A stretch of DNA of 64,000 bases from Nyssa sinensis (lineage: Eukaryota > Streptophyta > Magnoliopsida > Cornales > Nyssaceae), in NCBI GenBank assembly GCA_008638375.1, contig CM018035.1, positions 32,720,807 through 32,784,806 of the forward strand. The letters are read 5' to 3'. Shown piece by piece: positions 57,540 through 64,000 of this stretch. Within the stretch, counting starts at the first letter, position 1, and every line of letters starts with the position of its first letter. Under the pieces are notes generated by a model, which made no database searches, had not been told where the DNA came from, and saw only the letters and a list, made by a program, of their open reading frames with translations. A program made the position numbers and the translations under genes.

Positions 57540-60440
57540 TGTAAAGAGATGAAAAATCAGGGTAAATTTTTCGTTTTTGCCAATAGGGCACTATTCATGC
57601 ATTGTTTGTCGGTAGAGCGCTAAACATGCATCATTTAGACATAAGTCATATTTAGAAGCATATTCTGAGTATTCCATAGAATACAAATATCTTTAGAATG
57701 TTAAAATAGACCTTCATGAAAAATTTGAGATTAATCAAAGACAGTTTCAAAAATTGGACCAAAAGGGCATCCCGGGTGGAACCGGCCAAACCCGGCCACA
57801 GGCAAAAATTTATTTTTTTTGAAAATTTTTATTTAAAATAATTTTAAGAACTTTGGTTAAAGCAAAATGTCGAATTGAGGCGTTTCAGGATGGGTTGTAG
57901 TGTAACGGGGCCCCGGATTCATTAAGGGCAAAAAGGGCATTTTGCTCCTTTGTCCCTTTACTATAATACAGCCCCTTAGTGTATTTTTTCATATTTTGGT
58001 TTGAGAAGGCACAACTTCACATTCGTGGGAGAAAAGTGAAGAAAAACCCTAGGTTCTCCAAGCTTTAAGCCACCAAAACACACTTCTAGGCCAAAATTCT
58101 TGCAAAACTTCCTTCTAGGAAGTTGTTCCTCTCATCAAGGGCTACATTCTCACTGATCGGTTCGGCTACACAGTGAACACAACTCCCAAGGGTTGAGAAA
58201 AACCCTTTTAGGTATGATAGTTTGCTAAGTAAGGAATAGGATTAAGTTTAGGAGTGTTTTATTTGTTGATTGAAAGATTTATATGTTTATTTGTTGTTAG
58301 AAAGTCACTTAGGATGTAATTGCTTTGAAAACCTAGAGTTGGTTGTTTATGTACTTATGCATTCTTTGAGAATTTGGAAAAGTGATAAACATGAGCCATG
58401 ACTATAAGTGAAATTCATTGTATTCTAGCTTAGGTTCATGTAGACAAAATCTTGTAGTTGGAAAGTTATGATTTATTAAAGGTGTTGGTGCTTCATGTAT
58501 TTTGTAATCTTTGAGAATTTGTTAAAGTGATGAACATGTAACTTGTTTATATGTTTGATTCATTGCATTCTAGCTATTGTTCATGGAGAGAGACTCTTGT
58601 GGTTTGAGAGTTATGATTTATTCCATGTGTTGGTACTTTATGTATTTTATGATCTTTAAGAAATTGTTAAGGTTGTGAATGTGTAATGCGTTTATATGTG
58701 AAATTGATTGAATCACATGTTAGGTTCATGTAGACAAAGTTTTGTGATTCAAATGTTATTGTTGCTTTAAGTATAATGCATTATTTAAAGCATGCCCCAT
58801 GTGTTTGGTAAAAATGCTTCATTGAGGTTGCATTATTGCATGGTAAAATCAAAGCATATTGGCATATGGTGAATCCTTTGAAAATATAGTGTGGGTTGAG
58901 CACTTGGTGCTATGCATTATGAGGGTGTAGATCCTATGGTGAAAAACCCAAAATTGGCCATTGCATTGGTACTTTGAACCAACGGGAGCGATCCGTGAAT
59001 GAGACATGGGTGTGGCATAGAGTTGCATGGGTGTGTCACGCATATTGCTAATACATTGTATTAATGAATTGGAAGGCATGTAGATTAAAAATGTACACTT
59101 GCATATGCCACGCTTTAACCTTATTCCTTGAATTAGCATTATGTCATACCAGCAGTAGAGTTGACCCCTCGTGGGATATCATATTACAGATAAGGCTCCG
59201 GGTACTTGAGACTTGATGAAGTCTTGAAAGAATGAGGGAAAGGAACCTTGAAGGATATTTGGCCCTTGGGGCATATTTTGTGTGCATAAGGGCATAGGCC
59301 CTAAGACATGTATATTCCATTGTAAGAAACTTGTATATTATGAACACTAAGGGTAAGGCCCTATAATTGTAATAAATATGAAGTTAGTGTCCTTTAATTT
59401 CAAGTTCATGTGCATGTATGATGGATTGTATAATTAAATGAAGTATATTTAATTTCCATGAGATTGTGGCCATTAAGTAAGGATGGATTGTGATGCTATT
59501 ATATATATGAATTGTTGCAAAATATTAGGTGGGATAATGCTTAGAAAACAAAGGAGATTATGTCAAAATTTTGAGAAAATTAAAAGATTTGTTAAGTGTG
59601 CAAAATAGGGGGGGTTTAGAAACCTTAAGGAAATAGGCTAAAATGGAAGAAAAGTGGCTTGAAAAAATTTGGGAAAAAAACTGGACAAATAGAGAAATTT
59701 GCTCTCTGTTGGAATAGTCAACGTGTAGAAAAAATGAGATTTTTCTCTCTGTCGCTACAGTATAAACACAGAGAAACAACCCAGCCGCCTGCAGCCTGCT
59801 TCACGCCCCGCCCGCTCGCGCACTCCTCCGCGCGCCCAGCTTTCCGTGCCACACCCCCTTGTGCTCGCGCGCTTGCGCGCCCAGCATGCTGCCATCTGCT
59901 GCCTGCCTGACACGCCTAGCCTGACACCTACTCCTTTGGCCACATTTTGGAGCCATTTTTGGTCACCTCTTTGGACTATGTTTGGGCACCATATTGGGCC
60001 ATGTTTGGTCACCTTGTTGGGCTATTTTTGGTAACCTTTTTAGGCTATGTTTGGCCACTTACATAGGCCATGTTTGGCCCCCCCTTCCTTAGACAATTTT
60101 TGATGGACTTCTTGACCTATTCTTGGACCATGCCTTAGGGCATTTTGGGGGGGGGGCATTTGGGCCATTATTCCAAGGCATTTTTAGAGGTGTTTAGAGG
60201 CTGTTTTGGAAATCATCTTTGAACATGACTTAAACTATTTTAAATATTAATTGGGAGGGATTCTTGAGTAACATTAGAAGAACATTTTGGTTAAGTTAAA
60301 TGGAAAGTCTCCACTTATAATTTTGGGGAAACCTGAGGGAATGAATGCATAATAAGCTAAATCCATTAAAGTGTCTTTTATTTCCTTTTCTTATTTCATC
60401 TCATCCACTCCCCAAGTTTATGGAAATTTGGGGCGTGGCA
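57540..60440 (+). mobile_element. 5' LTR of chromovirus J (2901 bp)
   Basis: It runs from TGTAAAGAGATGAAAAATC to TTTGGGGCGTGGCA, followed after three bases by a primer site. It is homologous to the G LTRs but in plus orientation. The inverted minisatellite is at 59935-60082. Predicted intron: donor TTTTAG|GTATGATAG (58212), acceptor ATATTACAG|ATAAGG (ends 59189); GTATGATA (58212-58219) pairs with TGTCATAC (59142-59149). Short open frames in it are not genes. Confidence 0.82.
59935..60082. repeat. 24-bp minisatellite in the J LTR
   Basis: Reverse complement of the G LTR arrays, with units of the type GGGCCATGTTTGGTCACCTT, about six copies. Confidence 0.75.
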
Positions 60441-60443
60441 ACG

Positions 60444-60455
60444 TGGTATCAGAGC
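60444..60455 (+). other. Primer-binding site of J
   Basis: TGGTATCAGAGC, perfect initiator tRNA-Met complement, three bases after the LTR. Confidence 0.85.
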
Positions 60456-60663
60456 ATAGGTTCGAATACAGACAGTGGGAGAAGTTTAGGCCCAAGTTAT
60501 TTGGGCCGGTTTGGGTGGTATGTTTTATGTGCATATGTTGCATTGGTGTGCACAGGTATGCACTATACTTGATTTTTCAATTAACTGAGAGTATGTGATT
60601 GTTTGATATAGTGGTTGACTAAGATTAGAAACATATATCTATATTGTAGACCGTATACTTTAT

Positions 60664-60784
60664 GGGATAGGCCGTATGCCTAGTTATTTATCAGATAGGT
60701 TGTGCACCTAGTTATCGATATGGTAGGCGGTATGCCTAGTTATTTATGAGATAGGCTGTGTAGTTATCTACTTGGTTGGCTGTG
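60664..60784 (+). repeat. Leader tandem repeat in J
   Basis: Four to five imperfect units of about 29 bp, type GATAGGCCGTATGCCTAGTT plus ATTTAT. Homologous to 48848-48995 in composite I. Confidence 0.7.
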
Positions 60785-62059
60785 TTCTCATATATATATA
60801 TATGTATATTCTTAGGATGGACTATATACTTGCATGCTTATGTGGTAGACTACGTGTTAGTTGTTGACTGTTGTTTGTGGATTCTATATATGTATGCTAG
60901 GTTAGTACCCGATATTCATAGGTTATTGTACTATGACTATGATATTTATAGACACTAGATTGGTCTCAAGTCTTGCGTTATAGTTGATGGATGGTGCCCC
61001 ATCAACCAGTAACAAAACAAGTTGTGATCCATGAAGGATTATTACCTAGCTATAAAAGTAAGAAATAATGAAAGAATTATAAAACCTCAAATGAACAAAT
61101 GCCAATGAGGTAGTAAATCATAAATTAAAAGACACACAAGATTTTAGAATGCTAAAATAAGAATTAAGACTTGTAGAGATTCTTGTGTATAGACTCGACA
61201 GTAGATGCTCAGGGTATTAGTACCAAAAAAATTTTAGAGATATCCTTGTGTTAAACTCTCTTGTGGAAAAACGTATTCCTTTTGAATAGCATTTCACTTA
61301 GGGTTGAGTATTGGTAGACCAGTTGAACACTAGCATGACTTGAATATGTGTATATTGTATTGTTTAAATGAATTGCTTCCTTGCGAAGGGCTGTGTTAGA
61401 ACTCGGTGTTAATTGTTTAGTATAACCAATGGGTGGGGATGGTTGACGTGAGTTTTATGAGTTATGATTAAGCAGGTATATTTACAAGATGTGTTAGGTT
61501 ATCAGGTGATGATTGATGATCTCTTGTCTTAGGAGAATTGTATAAACATGAATAGTTTGAAAAATATTATTGTGGATTAATCCAGATTATGATATAGTTG
61601 GATTTTGATTTCGTGCTTAGAATGAATATTGATAAGTTCAAGTGATGTGAATCTGAAAGTTAGGGCTTGTAATGATTTCTTTATTGAATTGGAATATTTT
61701 ATTTTGTGGGGGACTGTGGAGGTAACTTAGAGATGAATGTTATTGTCTTACCTAGTCCTATAAATTGATCAATACTACTGTGATGAGAATAGTGGATTGA
61801 TTAAATGAATCTATGAAAATAAGCCTTGTAAAAATAATGAGTTGCTCGAATTGGACCAGATGAAGGTGTGAATCATGAACCTAGTCCTAGCATAATTTAT
61901 AAGATTGATTACATAATTATGAATGAATGAAGGATAAACATTGATTGTTGCTTTGAAAGAAATTGTATATCAGGCTAAGAGTTGGGTGATGTAAATTTTT
62001 AAATAAGAGTCTTGTGTTTAAGATGCGAATTATGTGAATATACTTAGGTAGTGTGACAC
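60785..62059 (+). other. J internal region where gag is expected
   Basis: The distance from primer site to protease (about 1.7 kb) equals that in G, so gag should lie here. I cannot recognise gag motifs or zinc knuckles on the plus strand. It is either badly decayed or replaced. Confidence 0.45.
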
Positions 62060-62212
62060 TGACGAGGATCTGTAGAGATTGTAGATCATATCCTTTCTTT
62101 TAACTTCATTCTACTTGACATGTCTAGTTTTGATACTGTTTTGGGGATGGATTAGTTGTTTGCTTTTCGGGCTAGTATAGACTGCTACAAGGGGGAGAGT
62201 GACAGTGTGTAT
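62060..62212 (+). pseudogene. J aspartic protease remnant
   Basis: Codons read FILLDMSSFDTVLGMD, a nonsense TAG, then LFAFRASIDCYKG, closely matching the protease of G (LLDMSGFDIILGMDWLFDF). Element K interrupts it at 62213. The rest of pol is outside the window. Confidence 0.65.
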
Positions 62213-64000
62213 TGTAACACCCCGATCTGCTTAGATGATAATTAAGCCATTAATTATTAATTAGTGACCTTAATAGACTAATTAAGAAAATTCAATCGGG
62301 AAACAAACAATAATTTCAAAAATAGTCCCGAGACCTTAAATAACGAGGTCAATTCCGAGGAGAAATAATCTAAGGCTAAAGATTTATCAAATCGATACAT
62401 GAGGGAGTGAGTATAAAATTTAAAGAGAAAATAATGCAAAATAGATAAAATAATTTAATTGGCCAAACAAGGCATAATGGAAAAATAAGCAAAAAGGGAA
62501 CCAAAATGTGAGGCCAAGGGATTTTGAACCCTTGACCAACTGAGGCAAAGTTTTAAAGCCCAAAAAAAAAAAAAAAATGCCACTTGGACTGCTCACTTGT
62601 TTGTATCCAATTTTATAGCAAATATATATATATATGTATATATACACACACACATCAAAAGAAAACCCCACCTTCCAAATTGCCCAATCACCTTTCATGC
62701 AACAAAAGTATTCTTTTTAAATTAAAATAAATACAAAATATATGATTATATATGAAGTGTTGCGTGTGTGAAGTGAGGGGAATCAGAAATCAGATTATGA
62801 TGTGAGTGTAATGTTGAGTAGAGAGAGAAAGTAAAGAGAGAAAGTGAGTTAGAGAGAGAGAGAGAGTGGAAGAAGGAAGGAAGAAAGATGGTGTTGTCTG
62901 AGGGGTTCTAAGAAGATCCTCAACCAAGAAAAAGAAAGAGAGACACCACTATTTAAAGGTATAAAACACAAAACACCAAAAATTTCTTTGAATTTTCTCC
63001 TTGAAAATTTTTAAGTTGTTTCAATTTTTTTTAGGCCTACATTGCATGCATGATATTAGAGTATGTGAACTTGAATAAGGCACGAAAAATAGGACCTTAA
63101 ACACATCGAGAACCCCAAGCCGTACACCAAACCACCATTGTTGGACCTCTATTGGTGCGGGTCTGAGATGATCTTCATGGAATCCGTTCTTAATGATTTA
63201 GATCTAAAGTAGACCTCATGAGGATCCCAAAAATCCTAACCCGAGACCTAAAAGCCTTGGTAAACGCCCTTAAAACATCGTATACAGGTTGCGGTTTTGA
63301 AACCTAACCTTCAAAACTTACTGTAAAACCGGATTTTGAGAATGGGGGCTTGAACCCCATGATGGATAGATTATAATAGAAGAAACCCCAAGGGTTTTGG
63401 GACAAAAACAAGCATATACGACCGAGTTGCAGGCCTTGACTATCAAACACCAACTCGCGGTCTTGAGCTTAATCCGAGCCCCTAAATCAAAACAAAAACC
63501 TTCTTGAGGGTTTTAGGAAGCCTTTAGAAAAGAGAACAGAGGTAATAGGTTCTTAAAAAATCACAAAACTAGGCTGCAAAAGCTAGGGTTTGGAGATGAA
63601 CAGTGTCGACCCCGTTGGGAAAGACAAGACTGTTAAGGTCAGCATTGGGTCGGATTACAGGTTCGGGTTATAACCGGGTCCAGGGTGTTGCGAGTTTAGT
63701 GAAACGACGACATCTAGGATTTGGATTCTTTTAATTTAAAACAAATTCGACATTGTTGGGTACGAGAATAAGAAATCGAAATCAAGAAATAAGGCTAACC
63801 TAAACACGGATAAGGGAAACAATTGGGGATATTCCATTCCGGTTCACGACGTGACCTGAACCAGCTGGTTCACGAAACTCTGAGGCCAGTTTAGGGTTTT
63901 AACCTAAAAACCCTCTGGTTCAATAGTTAAATTGAAATGAGAAAAACCAGGACTTTACTTATTTACAGTTTGACCCCAACAATTTTAAAAAATTCTGTTT
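62213..64000 (+). mobile_element. Family-A element K (5' part, cut by window end)
   Basis: It starts TGTAACACCCCGATC inside the protease of J; the candidate left duplication is TGTAT (62208-62212), not checkable here. It shows the tRNA-like module (62519-62592), a GA microsatellite (about 62845-62865), the GATGAACAGT motif (about 63594) and palindromic AACC-GGTT motifs (about 63835-63930), in the same order as F. The intron and any small gene would lie beyond the window. Confidence 0.75.
62519..62592 (-). other. Degenerate tRNA-like module in K
   Basis: On the minus strand the B-box-like GGTTCAAAATCC is at 62519-62530, and an A-box-like GCAGTCCAAGTGG at 62580-62592 fits poorly. An A run of 16 bases interrupts the middle. 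Confidence 0.35.

Noticed and set aside
60148..60157. Run of ten G as a possible G-quadruplex
   Set aside because: It is a single tract inside the J LTR with no further G runs close by; it fits a simple repeat in decayed LTR sequence.

Overview
This window looks like nuclear DNA of a flowering plant with a large, repeat-rich genome, probably a eudicot. Every readable coding trace belongs to plant LTR retrotransposons: two-knuckle Ty1/copia gag, Ty3/gypsy chromovirus gag, protease and chromodomain, and a plant-transposon-type domain. All clear primer sites match the 3' end of initiator tRNA-Met. I see no rRNA, tRNA or CRISPR locus and no ordinary host gene. Coordinates were worked out by eye; element ends supported by 5-bp target-site duplications (TSDs) should be exact.

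The window is a deep nest of retrotransposons. Host 1, a decayed copia-type element, appears at 1-41, 3384-3536, 16345-18786, 22984-24831 and 39347 to about 40960. It is split by: family-A element A1 (42-3383, TSD GATGT); family-A element L1 (3537-16344, TSD CCGAG/TCGAG), which itself carries D (3591-7493), E (8990-12793, TSD ATGTT) and a solo LTR of family B (13040-14824, TSD ACTGT); family-A element F (18787-22983, TSD ATTTG); and G, a Tekay-like chromovirus on the minus strand (24832-39346). G carries solo-LTR-like C, family-A element A2 (26599-29653, TSD TGATG), a second B copy (33220-34826, TSD AGCCT) and a solo G-type LTR (35770-38728, TSD CAATC/CAATA). A second copia-like host, M, starts with a complete 5' LTR at 41944-43186. 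It is split by family-A element H (43769-56833, TSD TATTC) and by chromovirus J (from 57540). H contains a head-to-head LTR composite (44386-53197, TSD TGGAT). J is interrupted by family-A element K (62213 to the window end).

Three observations stand out. (1) Family A and the G/I/J LTRs each carry a likely intron of 0.5-1.3 kb. In these introns the 5' splice site has a complementary sequence shortly before the 3' splice site, and the pairing is kept by compensatory changes between copies. (2) Two family-A copies, D and E, share a small spliced gene for a basic protein of about 100 residues; their divergence is mostly synonymous. (3) The composite at 44386-53197 has two full LTRs in opposite orientation, so both integrated ends are U5 ends, yet it has a normal 5-bp TSD. 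This points to integration of an aberrant cDNA.

Most of the window is non-coding LTR sequence. The only intact coding candidate I would defend is the spliced small gene in E; all other coding traces are broken.
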